This document shows, piece after piece, positions 53,770 to 62,735 of a stretch of 64,000 nucleotides of DNA. Location: assembly GCF_005048265.1 (NCBI RefSeq), contig NZ_SUNH01000005.1, forward strand, positions 1-64,000, in the 5' to 3' direction. Each line of letters begins with the position of its first letter. Position 1 is the stretch's first letter. The notes under the pieces were generated by a model that saw only the letters and a list, made by a program, of their open reading frames with translations, ran no database searches and was not told where the DNA came from. Both the position numbers and the translations under genes were made by a program. The stretch is from Paracoccus hibiscisoli (GTDB lineage Bacteria; Pseudomonadota; Alphaproteobacteria; Rhodobacterales; Rhodobacteraceae).

Positions 53770-54585
53770 TCAGCGGCTTGCGAGGGAGGGCGGCTTTTTC
53801 CAGGGCGGCGCGATGGTTGGCGCGCCGAAGTAGTAGCCCTGAAGGCAATCGATGCCGATATCGATCAGGAATGCCGCCTCATCCGCGGTCTCGACCGATT
53901 CCGCCACGGTGAACATGTCGAAATGATGCGCGATGGATTGCAGCGCGCGGGTCAGCACCTGATTGTCGGGCTTGGCCGCGATCTCGCGGATGAACTGGCC
54001 GTCGATCTTGATCATGTCAAAGCAGAAGTCGCGCAGATAGCGGAACGAGGTATAGCCCGCCCCGAAATCGTCCAGCGCCAGGCTGATGCCATAGGCCTGC
54101 ACCTCGGCCATGAAGGCCTGAACCTCGTTCGGCATCCCCATGGCCGAACTTTCGGTGATCTCCAGGATCAGACGCTCGCCCAGGGTGACGTCGTCAGAGA
54201 CGCCGCGCCGCAGCGTGTTGATCCATTCGGGATACAGAATCGACCGGGCCGACATGTTGATCGACAGGCGCAGGCCGGGGTCCTCGGCCAGGGTCTGCAG
54301 GCCAAGGGACAGCGACAGGCAGTCGATCTTGCGCCCCAGCTCGGTCACCTCGGCCTGGGGCATGAAATCGCGCAGCGGCACCAGGCGGCCGCTGTCGTCG
54401 ATGATGCGGATCAGCCCTTCGTAGAAGGCGGGGGTCTTGGTCCTCTGCGCCTGCACGATGGGTTGAAACGCCAGGGTCGCGCTGCCCTTTTCGACGGCCG
54501 CCGAGACGGCCGCCAGGGTGATGCGGTCCTGATGGCGGATCGCGTCCTCAAGGGGCGAGCTGTTATCCATTATTCTGTCGCTCAC
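53770..54585 (-). CDS. EAL-domain protein (probable c-di-GMP phosphodiesterase)
   Basis: A 271-residue stand-alone EAL domain with no transmembrane or sensor segment. Metal/active residues are retained: E in YEGLIRI (EGL instead of EAL), N in INMSARS, E in LEITESS, DD in LDDFGAGYTSF, K in IKIDGQFI, E in VAESVE, Q in CLQGYYFG. Hydrolysis of c-di-GMP is therefore plausible. Start is GTG 54585 or ATG 54570. It is upstream of the PHA genes on the same strand with a 106-nt gap. Confidence 0.88.
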   Translation of the reverse strand: MSDRIMDNSSPLEDAIRHQDRITLAAVSAAVEKGSATLAFQPIVQAQRTKTPAFYEGLIRIIDDSGRLVPLRDFMPQAEVTELGRKIDCLSLSLGLQTLAEDPGLRLSINMSARSILYPEWINTLRRGVSDDVTLGERLILEITESSAMGMPNEVQAFMAEVQAYGISLALDDFGAGYTSFRYLRDFCFDMIKIDGQFIREIAAKPDNQVLTRALQSIAHHFDMFTVAESVETADEAAFLIDIGIDCLQGYYFGAPTIAPPWKKPPSLASR

Positions 54586-54681
54586 GGGCGGCCTCTTACC
54601 GAGTCGGGTCTGCTTGCAGTCTGCCCATATTGGCTTAAGCTGGCGTGAAATGTGACGGGTAATTCACTTTTGGGTTAACAG

Positions 54682-55257
54682 ATGATGGACCGCTGCGGGT
54701 GGTGCGGGGACCTGCCGGTCTATGTCGCCTATCACGACACCGAATGGGGCGTGCCCGAGCGTGATCCCCGCGCCCTGTGGGAGAAACTGGTGCTGGACGG
54801 GTTCCAGGCCGGGCTGTCCTGGATCACCATCCTGAGGAAACGCGACGCCTTTCGCGCGGAATTCGACGGGTTCGACCCCGAGCGTGTGGCCGCATGGGAC
54901 GCGGCGCGCATCGACCGCGCGCTGAGCAACCCCGGCATCATCCGCCATCGCGGCAAGATCGAGGCCACCGTCCGCGGCGCCCGCGCCTTTCTGGACATCG
55001 AGGCGCAGGAGGGGTTCGCCCCCTGGTTGTGGTCCTTCGTCGGCGGCGCCCCGATCCAGAACGACTGGCCGGACCTGAGCCACGTCCCCACCGACACGCC
55101 CGAATCGCACGCCCTGTCCAAGGCGCTGAAATCGCGCGGCTTCGGGTTCTGCGGGCCGGTGATCACCTATGCCTTCATGCAGGCCACGGGCATGGTGAAC
55201 GACCATGTCGTGACCTGCCACAGGCACGCCTTGGTCAGGGCGATGTCAGCTGGGTGA
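54682..55257 (+). CDS. tag: DNA-3-methyladenine glycosylase I
   Basis: A 191-residue base-excision repair glycosylase of Tag type. Conserved blocks: MDRCGWCGDLPVYVAYHDTEWG (with zinc Cys/His), LDGFQAGLSWITILRKR, and GFVPTDT-like PTDTPESHALSKALKSRGF, then FCGPVITYAFMQATGMVNDH and the C-terminal HxxxC (VTCHRH). Two ATGs (54682, 54685) are possible. The stop overlaps the convergent tlpA-like gene by 23 nt. Confidence 0.93.
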   Translation: MMDRCGWCGDLPVYVAYHDTEWGVPERDPRALWEKLVLDGFQAGLSWITILRKRDAFRAEFDGFDPERVAAWDAARIDRALSNPGIIRHRGKIEATVRGARAFLDIEAQEGFAPWLWSFVGGAPIQNDWPDLSHVPTDTPESHALSKALKSRGFGFCGPVITYAFMQATGMVNDHVVTCHRHALVRAMSAG

Positions 55258-55783
55258 CAAGCGTCTTGGCGGCGTCCGAGTCCCATTCCGCATCGCCCAG
55301 ATAGCGGGCGACCTCGCGCCCCTCGCGGTCGATCAGGACCGTCACGGGCAGGCCCACGACCCCCATCGCGCGCGCGACCTGCTGGCGCGGGTCCAGCAGC
55401 ACGGGCAGGTTTTCGACGCCGACCTCCTCGAAGAAGGCGTCGATGCGGTCCACGGCGTTGCGGCCGGTGGCGATGGTCACAACCTCGAAATCGTCGCCGC
55501 CCAGGTCGGCCTGCAGACGGTCCAGGGCGGGCATCTCCTCGCGGCAGGGGGCGCACCAGGTCGCCCAGAAGTTCAGCATCACCACCTTGCCCTGCCAGTC
55601 GGCCAGCGTGTGCGTGCCGCCGTCGCGGTCGGTGAATTCGGTCTGGGCCACAGGGGCCGGGGTTTCCGCCACGACCAGCTTGTCCAGCCCCCCCTCGCGG
55701 GCGGCCTGCCAGTCGGGCTCTGCCGCGAAGGCGGTGTTTGCACCGAAAACAAGGGCCGTATAAAGCAGGGCGGAACGCAGCAT
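55235..55783 (-). CDS. TlpA-like thiol:disulfide reductase
   Basis: A 182-residue exported thioredoxin-fold protein. Signal peptide MLRSALLYTALVFGANTAFA; catalytic CxxC in NFWATWCAPCREEMPALDRL; cis-Pro in GVVGLPVTVLIDREG. This fits TlpA/ResA-type periplasmic reductases for cytochrome c or oxidase Cu site maturation. ATG 55783 follows GGAGGTCAC. The divergent argH starts only 22 nt away. Confidence 0.9.
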   Translation of the reverse strand: MLRSALLYTALVFGANTAFAAEPDWQAAREGGLDKLVVAETPAPVAQTEFTDRDGGTHTLADWQGKVVMLNFWATWCAPCREEMPALDRLQADLGGDDFEVVTIATGRNAVDRIDAFFEEVGVENLPVLLDPRQQVARAMGVVGLPVTVLIDREGREVARYLGDAEWDSDAAKTLVTQLTSP

Positions 55784-55805
55784 GTGACCTCCGAAGGACG
55801 AATTC

Positions 55806-57206
55806 ATGACCGACCGGCCCCAGACCTCCGCCAACAGCATGTGGGGCGGGCGCTTTGCCGCCGGGCCGGACGCGATCATGGAGGCGATCAACGCCTCGAT
55901 CGGGTTCGACCGGCGGCTTTATGCACAGGACATCCGGGGCAGCCGCGCCCATGCCGCCATGTTGGCGGCCACGGGCATCATCGAGGGTAGCGATGCCGAG
56001 GCCATCGGGAAAGGCCTGCTCACCGTCTTGTCAGAGATCGAGGCGGGCCAGTTCGCCTTCCGCACCGACCTGGAGGACATCCACATGAACGTGGAGGCCC
56101 GCCTGAAGGAGATCATCGGCGAACCCGCGGGCCGCCTGCACACGGGCCGGTCCAGGAATGACCAGGTCGCGACCGATTTCCGGCTGTGGGTGCGCGACCA
56201 GTGCGACGCGGCCATCGACGGTCTGACCGCGCTGATCCGCGCGGCTTTGTCGCAGGCCGAGGCGGGCGCCAATTGGGTCATGCCCGGTTTCACCCACCTG
56301 CAGACCGCGCAGCCGGTGACCTGGGGCCATCACATGATGGCCTATGTCGAGATGTTCGGACGCGACCTGTCGCGGTTCCAGGACGCGCGCCGGCGGATGA
56401 ACGAATCGCCATTGGGGGCCGCTGCGCTGGCGGGCACGGGCTATCCCATCGACCGCGACATGACCGCCGCAGCCCTGGATTTCGACCGCCCCATGGCCAA
56501 TTCGCTGGACGCGGTCAGCGACCGGGATTTCGCGCTGGAATTCCTGGCGGCCAGCAGCATCTGCGCCGTCCACATGTCGCGCCTGGCCGAGGAGCTGGTG
56601 ATCTGGTCATCGGCGCAGTTCCGGTTCGTGTCGATGTCGGACAAGTGGTCGACCGGGTCGTCGATCATGCCGCAAAAGCGCAACCCCGACGCGGCAGAGC
56701 TGATCCGCGCCAAGATCGGCCGCATCCTGGGCGCCACGGTCGCGCTGTTCACGGTGATGAAGGGCCTGCCCTTGGCCTATTCCAAGGACATGCAGGAGGA
56801 CAAGGAGCAGGTCTTTGACGCCGCCGACACGCTGATGCTGGCCCTGGCCGCGATGACCGGCATGCTGTCGGACCTGACTGCCAACCGCGACCGGCTGGAG
56901 GCTGCGGCGGGGGCGGGGTTCTCGACCGCGACCGATCTGGCCGACTGGCTGGTGCGCGAGCTGGGCCTGCCCTTCCGCGACGCCCATCACGTGACCGGAT
57001 CGCTGGTGGCGCTGGCCGAACAGGGCGGCGTCGATCTGCCCGATCTGTCGCTGGCGCAGATGCAATCGGTGCATGGTCAGATCACGCAGGATGTGTTCAA
57101 TGTGCTGGGCGTACACAATTCGGTCGCCTCGCGCCAAAGCTATGGCGGCACGGCGCCCGCGCAGGTGCGCGCGCAGATCGCCCGCTGGAAGGAGAAACTG
57201 GCATGA
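55806..57206 (+). CDS. argH: Argininosuccinate lyase
   Basis: Last step of arginine synthesis: argininosuccinate to arginine and fumarate. The 466 residues include the superfamily signature [20 protein letters not shown] (about 285-304), [18 protein letters not shown] at the start, [14 protein letters not shown] and [16 protein letters not shown] 55806 follows AAGGA. Overlaps the next gene by ATGA. Confidence 0.96.
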   Translation: MTDRPQTSANSMWGGRFAAGPDAIMEAINASIGFDRRLYAQDIRGSRAHAAMLAATGIIEGSDAEAIGKGLLTVLSEIEAGQFAFRTDLEDIHMNVEARLKEIIGEPAGRLHTGRSRNDQVATDFRLWVRDQCDAAIDGLTALIRAALSQAEAGANWVMPGFTHLQTAQPVTWGHHMMAYVEMFGRDLSRFQDARRRMNESPLGAAALAGTGYPIDRDMTAAALDFDRPMANSLDAVSDRDFALEFLAASSICAVHMSRLAEELVIWSSAQFRFVSMSDKWSTGSSIMPQKRNPDAAELIRAKIGRILGATVALFTVMKGLPLAYSKDMQEDKEQVFDAADTLMLALAAMTGMLSDLTANRDRLEAAAGAGFSTATDLADWLVRELGLPFRDAHHVTGSLVALAEQGGVDLPDLSLAQMQSVHGQITQDVFNVLGVHNSVASRQSYGGTAPAQVRAQIARWKEKLA

Positions 57207-57370
57207 GAAACATTGTCATCATCGTCGTCGTGCTGGTTGTCGCGGCCGTGGTCCTGTCGGGCTGCGGCGTGGACGGCGCCCCGCAGCGCCCGGTCGAAAA
57301 GCCCCTGCAGCAGCAGATGGGCGTTTCGGTCAGCGGTGACGCGCGGTTCGGCGTGTCGGCCAATCTGTAG
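57203..57370 (+). CDS. Small lipoprotein between argH and lysA (LptM-like)
   Basis: A 55-residue lipoprotein: signal [20 protein letters not shown], lipobox LSGC, then [18 protein letters not shown]. It occupies the argH-lysA position seen in alphaproteobacteria, and the CG.DG.P..P pattern resembles the LptM/YifL family that helps LptD oxidative maturation; function here is inferred. Overlaps argH by ATGA, and lysA starts at the base after its stop. Confidence 0.85.
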   Translation: MRNIVIIVVVLVVAAVVLSGCGVDGAPQRPVEKPLQQQMGVSVSGDARFGVSANL

Positions 57371-58636
57371 ATGGACCATTTCCTCTATCGCAACGGAGAG
57401 TTGCACGCCGAGGACGTGCCCCTGTCCTGCATCGCAAGCCAGGTCGGCTCGCCGGTCTATGTCTATTCCGCGGCCACGCTGACGCGGCATTTCGGCCTGT
57501 TCCGGCAGGCGCTGGACTGGACCGAGCATCTGGTCTGCTTTGCGGTGAAATCGAACAGCAACCTGGCCGTGCTGAAGCTGATGGGCGATCTGGGCGCGGG
57601 CATGGATGTGGTCTCGGGCGGGGAATATGCCCGCGCCAAGGCCGCCGGTGTGCCGGGCGACCGGATCGTGTTCTCGGGCGTGGGCAAGACCATCCCCGAG
57701 ATGCGCATGGCGATCGAGGGCGGCATCCGCCAGTTCAACATCGAGAGCGAGCCCGAGATGCGCGCCCTGTCCGCGCTGTGCGTCAGCATGGGCGCGACGG
57801 TGCCTGTGGCGATCCGCGTGAACCCCGACGTGGACGCCAAGACGCATGAGAAGATCGCCACCGGCAAGTCCGACAACAAGTTCGGCATCCCGATTTCCCG
57901 CGCCATGGAGGTCTATGCCGAGGCCGCGTCCCTGCCGGGGCTGCGCGTCGTGGGCGTGGACGTGCATATCGGCAGCCAGCTGACCGATCTGGCGCCGTTC
58001 CGCGCCGCCTATCTGAAGGTGGCCGAGCTGACCCGCGCGCTACGTGCCGAAGGCCATGCCATCACCCGGCTGGATCTGGGCGGCGGCCTGGGCATCCCCT
58101 ATCGCCGCGACAATTCCGCCCCACCTTTGCCCATCGAATACGGCCAGGTGATCCGCGAGACTGTGGGCGATCTGGGCTGCGAGATCGAGATCGAGCCGGG
58201 CCGCAACATCGTCGGCAATGCGGGCATCCTGCTGTCGCGCGTGATCTATGTGAAAAACGGCGAGGCGCGCGATTTCCTGATCGTGGACGCGGCGATGAAC
58301 GACCTGCTGCGCCCGGCCATGTATGGCGCGCATCACGACATCGTCCCGGTGATGGAGGCCGCGGTCGGCGCGCCGGTGCGCCCCTATGACGTGGTGGGTC
58401 CGGTCTGCGAATCGGGCGACACCTTCCAGAAGGGCGCCGATCTGCCCGCATTGTCGGCAGGGGCGCTGATCGCGTTCCGCTCGGCCGGGGCCTATGGCGC
58501 GGTGATGGCGTCGGAATACAATTCGCGCCCGCTGGTCCCCGAGGTTCTGGTGCAGGGCGATCACTTCGCCGTCATCCGCGCGCGACCGACATATGACGAG
58601 ATGCTGGGGCGCGATAGCATCCCGGCATGGCTTTGA
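57371..58636 (+). CDS. lysA: Diaminopimelate decarboxylase
   Basis: PLP-dependent fold-III enzyme of 421 residues converting meso-DAP to lysine. Lys in LVCFAVKSNSNLAVL (PLP site, about 56-62), GIKVNPDVDAKTHEKI-like VRVNPDVDAKTHEKIATGKSDNKF, HIGSQ, EPGRNIVGNAGILL, GPVCESGDTF (Cys), and GAYGAVMASEYNSRP. ATG 57371 follows directly on the lipoprotein stop. Stop overlaps the DUF4175 gene by 10 nt. Confidence 0.96.
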   Translation: MDHFLYRNGELHAEDVPLSCIASQVGSPVYVYSAATLTRHFGLFRQALDWTEHLVCFAVKSNSNLAVLKLMGDLGAGMDVVSGGEYARAKAAGVPGDRIVFSGVGKTIPEMRMAIEGGIRQFNIESEPEMRALSALCVSMGATVPVAIRVNPDVDAKTHEKIATGKSDNKFGIPISRAMEVYAEAASLPGLRVVGVDVHIGSQLTDLAPFRAAYLKVAELTRALRAEGHAITRLDLGGGLGIPYRRDNSAPPLPIEYGQVIRETVGDLGCEIEIEPGRNIVGNAGILLSRVIYVKNGEARDFLIVDAAMNDLLRPAMYGAHHDIVPVMEAAVGAPVRPYDVVGPVCESGDTFQKGADLPALSAGALIAFRSAGAYGAVMASEYNSRPLVPEVLVQGDHFAVIRARPTYDEMLGRDSIPAWL

Positions 58637-61173
58637 TCCGGCGACATCGCGGAACCGAAAGCCCGGGGGCCGACAGCCCCCGGAGCGCCGAGGGCATCCC
58701 GACCATGGCGCAGGGCCCGGTGGCCCGCGCCCTGCGCCTGACCCGCTATGGCATGATCTGGGAACGGGGCGCGCGCGCCTTCTGGCCGCTGGCCACGTTG
58801 ATGGCCTTTGGGGTCGCGGCGCTGGCGCTTGGGGCGGTGGCGGCGCTGCCGGATGCGGTGCTGCCCTGGCTGGTCGGGCTGTGGCTGCTGGCGGTGATCG
58901 CGGCGGCGGGGCGCGGGGGGTGGCTGTTTCGCCGCGTGCGCCCGGCCGAGGCCGTGGCCCGGCTGGACGGCACCCTGCCCGGACGACCGCTGATCGCGCT
59001 GGCGGATCGCCCCGCCATCGGCGGCGACGGGCCGCTGTGGCAGGCGCATCTGGCGCAGATGCGCGATGCCGCGATGGCCGCCCGCGCGGTGCGGCCCGAT
59101 GCGGATCTGGCCCCGCGCGATCCCTATGCGCTGCGGCTGGCGGGGATGGTGGCCCTAGTCATGGCGCTGATCTTTGGCGGCGGCGGCCAGGTGGGGCAAG
59201 GGCTGCGCGCGATTGCAGCGACCGTGAACCCGCTCGTGGCCGGGACCGCCCTGCCGACCGGCCCGCAATGGGAGGGCTGGGCCGAGCCGCCCGCCTATAC
59301 CCGCCGCCCGACGATCTATCTGAACGCATGGGCCGAGGGCCAGCCGCTGGACCTGCCCAAGGGCAGCGCGGTCAGCTTTCGCCTCTATGGCGGCGGGGCC
59401 GAGGTCATGCAGGATATCGGCCCGGCCACGGGCGACGATCCGACCGCGCCCGCCTTTCGCGCCGAACAATCGGGCAGCATCACGGTCGCGGGCTGGCGTC
59501 TGGACGTGACCGTCCTGCCCGATGCCGCGCCGGTGATCCGCGCGGGCGCCGCCCCCACGCGCCGCGCCGATGGCCGCATGATCCAGGATTTCGAGGCCGA
59601 GGACGATCACGGCATCGTCCTGGCGCAGGCGCAGATCGCGCTGGACCTGGAGGCCGTGGATCGCCGGTTCGGCCTGGCCATCGCGCCCGAGCCGCGCGAG
59701 GCGGTGGCGCTGGACCTGCCCCTGCCGCGCGGCGACCGGCGCGCCGTGCAGGGCCAGCTGGCCGAGGATCTGTCGCGCCACCCCTGGGCGAACCTGCCCG
59801 TGCGCATCACGCTGCGCGCCGTGGACGGGATCGAGCAGGTGGGCCAGTCCGACCCGATGGCCCTGGCCCTGCCGGGGCGGCGGTTCTTCAACCCCTTTGC
59901 CGCGACGCTGATCGAGATGCGCCGCGATCTGCTGTGGTCGCGCGACAATGCCGGCCGCACCGCCGAGATCCTGCGCGCCGTCACCTGGCAGCCCGACGGG
60001 TTCGTCGCGGATGACCTTTACGCCGAACTGCGCGGCGCAGTTGGCCTGCTGGAGGGCGGCGCGCTGGCCCCCGATGATCGCGACCGCCTGGCCGAGGCCC
60101 TGTGGGAGGCCGCCGTGCAACTGGAGGATGGCGGGCTGGCCGATGCGCTGCAACGCATGCGCGCCGCGCAGGAACGCCTGTCCGAGGCGATCCGCAACGG
60201 CGCCAGCCCCGATGAGATCCAGCGCCTGATGGACGAACTGCGCGAGGCGACCGAGGCCTATACCGACATGCTGGCCCAGCAGAGCCAGCAGCAGGATCAG
60301 ACCGACAGCCCCGACCGCGGCGGCCAGCAGGGCCAGACGATCACCGGCGACCAGATCCAGCAGATGATGGACGAGATCCAGCGCCTGATGAACGAGGGCC
60401 GCATGGCCGAGGCCGAGGCCCTGCTGGAGCAGTTCAACCGCATGATGGAGAACCTGCAGGTCCAGCAAAGCCAGAGCCAGGGCCAGGGAGAGGGCCAGCA
60501 AGGCAGCCAGCCGATGAACCGCCTGGCCGACACGCTGCGCGAGCAGCAGCAGCTGTCGGACGAGGCGTTTCGCGACATGCAGCGCCAGTTCGGCCAGGGC
60601 GAACAGCCCGGCGAAAGCGGCGACAGTCTGGCCGACCGTCAGCGAAGCTTGCGCGAGGATCTGGGCCAGCAGCAGGGGCTGATGCCGGGGCAGGGCTCTC
60701 CCGAAGGGGATGCCGCGCGCCGCCAGCTGGACGAGGCGGGCCGCGCCATGGAGGAGGCCGAACAGGCCCTGCGCGACGGCGATCCGGGGCAGGCGCTGCA
60801 GCGGCAGGCCGACGCGATCCAGTCCATGCGCGAGGGGATGCGCGCCCTTGGCGACATGTTGGCCCAGCAGGGGCAGGAGGGTCAGCAGGGCGAACAGGGT
60901 CAGGATGGCCAGCAGCCGGGACAGCAGCCCGGCCAGACCGCCGAGGGCGGGCCGGGGCGGCAGCCCTATCAGGGGCGGCCGATGCTGGACCCTCTGGGGC
61001 GGGAAAGCTCGGGCGGGGGGAACGTGATCACGAATGGCGATCCGCTGGCCGAAGGCGCCGACCCGGCGCGCCGCGCCCGCGATCTGCTGGACGAGATCCG
61101 CCGCCGCAGCGGTCAGCCCGACCGCCCCCAGGACGAGCGTGACTATCTGGGCCGCCTGTTGGACCGGTTCTGA
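58627..61173 (+). CDS. DUF4175/TIGR02302 large membrane protein
   Basis: An 848-residue protein with two or three transmembrane helices near the N-terminus (about 55-115 and 180-200), an Ig-like/beta central region (about 215-440), helical segments (EILRAVTWQPDGFVADDLY), and a long Gln-rich, partly coiled-coil C-terminus (about 560-770, repeated QQGQ/GQQ), ending RRARDLLDEIRRRSGQPDR. This matches TIGR02302/DUF4175, found after lysA in alphaproteobacteria. Envelope role inferred from context; no known activity. Confidence 0.9.
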   Translation: MALIRRHRGTESPGADSPRSAEGIPTMAQGPVARALRLTRYGMIWERGARAFWPLATLMAFGVAALALGAVAALPDAVLPWLVGLWLLAVIAAAGRGGWLFRRVRPAEAVARLDGTLPGRPLIALADRPAIGGDGPLWQAHLAQMRDAAMAARAVRPDADLAPRDPYALRLAGMVALVMALIFGGGGQVGQGLRAIAATVNPLVAGTALPTGPQWEGWAEPPAYTRRPTIYLNAWAEGQPLDLPKGSAVSFRLYGGGAEVMQDIGPATGDDPTAPAFRAEQSGSITVAGWRLDVTVLPDAAPVIRAGAAPTRRADGRMIQDFEAEDDHGIVLAQAQIALDLEAVDRRFGLAIAPEPREAVALDLPLPRGDRRAVQGQLAEDLSRHPWANLPVRITLRAVDGIEQVGQSDPMALALPGRRFFNPFAATLIEMRRDLLWSRDNAGRTAEILRAVTWQPDGFVADDLYAELRGAVGLLEGGALAPDDRDRLAEALWEAAVQLEDGGLADALQRMRAAQERLSEAIRNGASPDEIQRLMDELREATEAYTDMLAQQSQQQDQTDSPDRGGQQGQTITGDQIQQMMDEIQRLMNEGRMAEAEALLEQFNRMMENLQVQQSQSQGQGEGQQGSQPMNRLADTLREQQQLSDEAFRDMQRQFGQGEQPGESGDSLADRQRSLREDLGQQQGLMPGQGSPEGDAARRQLDEAGRAMEEAEQALRDGDPGQALQRQADAIQSMREGMRALGDMLAQQGQEGQQGEQGQDGQQPGQQPGQTAEGGPGRQPYQGRPMLDPLGRESSGGGNVITNGDPLAEGADPARRARDLLDEIRRRSGQPDRPQDERDYLGRLLDRF

Positions 61174-61177
61174 GGGC

Positions 61178-61948
61178 CTATCGCCCGACCACCTGCGCCA
61201 GCCACAGGCGCAGCGCGTCCAGATCGGCGCGCCAGGACAGCAGCTGGCGCGACAGCGCGTCCTCGCGCCCGGCCAGGGCCGGGGCCAGCAGATAGACCGC
61301 GACCACCGCCCCCGTGACCGCCAGCATCAGCCCGAACCCCAGGGCAAAGCCGCCGCGTTGCGGCCCGGATACGGCGTCGCGCTGTGGGGCGGTCGGCACG
61401 GGCCGCGGCGTCGGATTCGGTTCGGTTGCGGCCTGGGGTTCCGTCCTGGGCTTCGGCTGTGCCACGGGGGCGGGGGATGGCGCGGGGCGGGGTTCCGGTG
61501 CGGGACGGGTGGCCGGGTGGCGGATCACGGTCGGCCCCCCGGGATTGGGCGCGGGGCCGCCCGGATCGGGGAGAACCACCGTGGTGGCGGGCCACTCGAT
61601 CTCATCGGAGGGGTGCCCGGGGGCGGGCTGCGCCTCGGCCTCGCGCAGGCGGCGTTCATGCTCGACCTCGTCGCGCAGGATGTCCAGGACATCGGGGGGC
61701 AGGCGCTTGCTGGCCGGGGGCAGGGGTGGGGCGGGGCGCGAGTCGTCCTCGTCGAAGCGCAGGGCGTCGGACGCGCGCGGGCGGGTGAAGCTGCCCAGAT
61801 CCAGGCGGCCCTCGGGGGCGGGGGGACGGGCCTGCCAGACATGGCCGCAATCGCTGCATTCGACCTCGCGGCCCATGGGGGGGATGGCATCGCGGGGCAG
61901 GGCGTATTCCGCACCGCAACCCGGACAGATCAACGTGAATTCAGCCAT
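61178..61948 (-). CDS. Zinc-ribbon (MJ0042-type) membrane protein
   Basis: A 256-residue protein: N-terminal zinc ribbon ICPGCGAEYALPRDAIP...VECSDCGHVW (two CxxC pairs, about residues 8-36), a Pro-rich linker (about 110-205), and one transmembrane helix near the C-terminus (FALGFGLMLAVTGAVVAVYLLAP, about 207-229). MJ0042 zinc-ribbon proteins of this type occur near ftsEX in Rhodobacterales. ATG 61948. Function unknown; sits divergently from ftsE. Confidence 0.85.
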   Translation of the reverse strand: MAEFTLICPGCGAEYALPRDAIPPMGREVECSDCGHVWQARPPAPEGRLDLGSFTRPRASDALRFDEDDSRPAPPLPPASKRLPPDVLDILRDEVEHERRLREAEAQPAPGHPSDEIEWPATTVVLPDPGGPAPNPGGPTVIRHPATRPAPEPRPAPSPAPVAQPKPRTEPQAATEPNPTPRPVPTAPQRDAVSGPQRGGFALGFGLMLAVTGAVVAVYLLAPALAGREDALSRQLLSWRADLDALRLWLAQVVGR

Positions 61949-62060
61949 GCCACCCTCGCATTCGTCGTGGCGCTGTTCTATCAAGCGCAGGTCCGGCTTC
62001 CAAGACGCGCCGGCAGGCAGGGCCCGCATCAGACGGGCCAGAGCGGAAAAGAGGTGGCGC

Positions 62061-62735
62061 TTGATCGAGATGCGGGATGTCGGCTTTGGCTATCACGGCC
62101 AGGACGAGCTGTTGTCGGGCATGACGCTGACCCTGCAGCCGGGCATGTTCCATTTCCTGACCGGGCCGTCGGGTTCGGGCAAGACGACGCTCTTGCGCCT
62201 GTGCTTTGCGGATCTGCTGCCCAGTTCGGGCCAGATGACCGCATTCGGCCAGGACATGCGCGCCCTGTCGCGCGACGACATCGCCGATCTGCGCCGCCGC
62301 GTGGGCGTGGTCCATCAGGACCCGCAATTCCTGGACCATCTGCCCGTGGCCGAGAACGTGGCCCTGCCCCTGACCATCGCCGGAGAGGCCGTGGACATGG
62401 AGGCGCTGCGCGATCTGCTGGGCTGGGTTCAGCTGACCCATCACGCCCGCGCCCTGCCGCCGTCGCTGTCGGGCGGCGAACGCCAGCGGGCGGCGCTGGC
62501 CCGCGCGGTGATCCTGTCGCCCGACCTGGTGCTGGCGGATGAGCCGACGGGCAACCTGGACTGGGAGATGTCCATGCGGCTGATGCAACTGCTGATCGAG
62601 CTGAACAAGTCGGGCAAGACCGTGCTGGTGGCCACCCATGACCTGAACCTGATCCGCGCGACCAAGGCGCAGGTCACGGCGCGCGTCCTGCGGATCACCG
62701 GCGGCAGCCTGCATCTGGCGGGGGCGGATCTATGA
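62061..62735 (+). CDS. ftsE: Cell division ATP-binding protein FtsE
   Basis: ATPase of the FtsEX complex that regulates septal peptidoglycan hydrolases. 224 residues: Walker A LTGPSGSGKTTLL, signature PPSLSGGERQRAALARAVI, Walker B LVLADEPTGNLDW, H-loop VATHD. Start TTG 62061 gives MIEMRDVGFGYHG and has GAGGTGG just upstream; ATG 62070 would cut the first strand. Overlaps ftsX by ATGA. Confidence 0.92.
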   Translation: MIEMRDVGFGYHGQDELLSGMTLTLQPGMFHFLTGPSGSGKTTLLRLCFADLLPSSGQMTAFGQDMRALSRDDIADLRRRVGVVHQDPQFLDHLPVAENVALPLTIAGEAVDMEALRDLLGWVQLTHHARALPPSLSGGERQRAALARAVILSPDLVLADEPTGNLDWEMSMRLMQLLIELNKSGKTVLVATHDLNLIRATKAQVTARVLRITGGSLHLAGADL

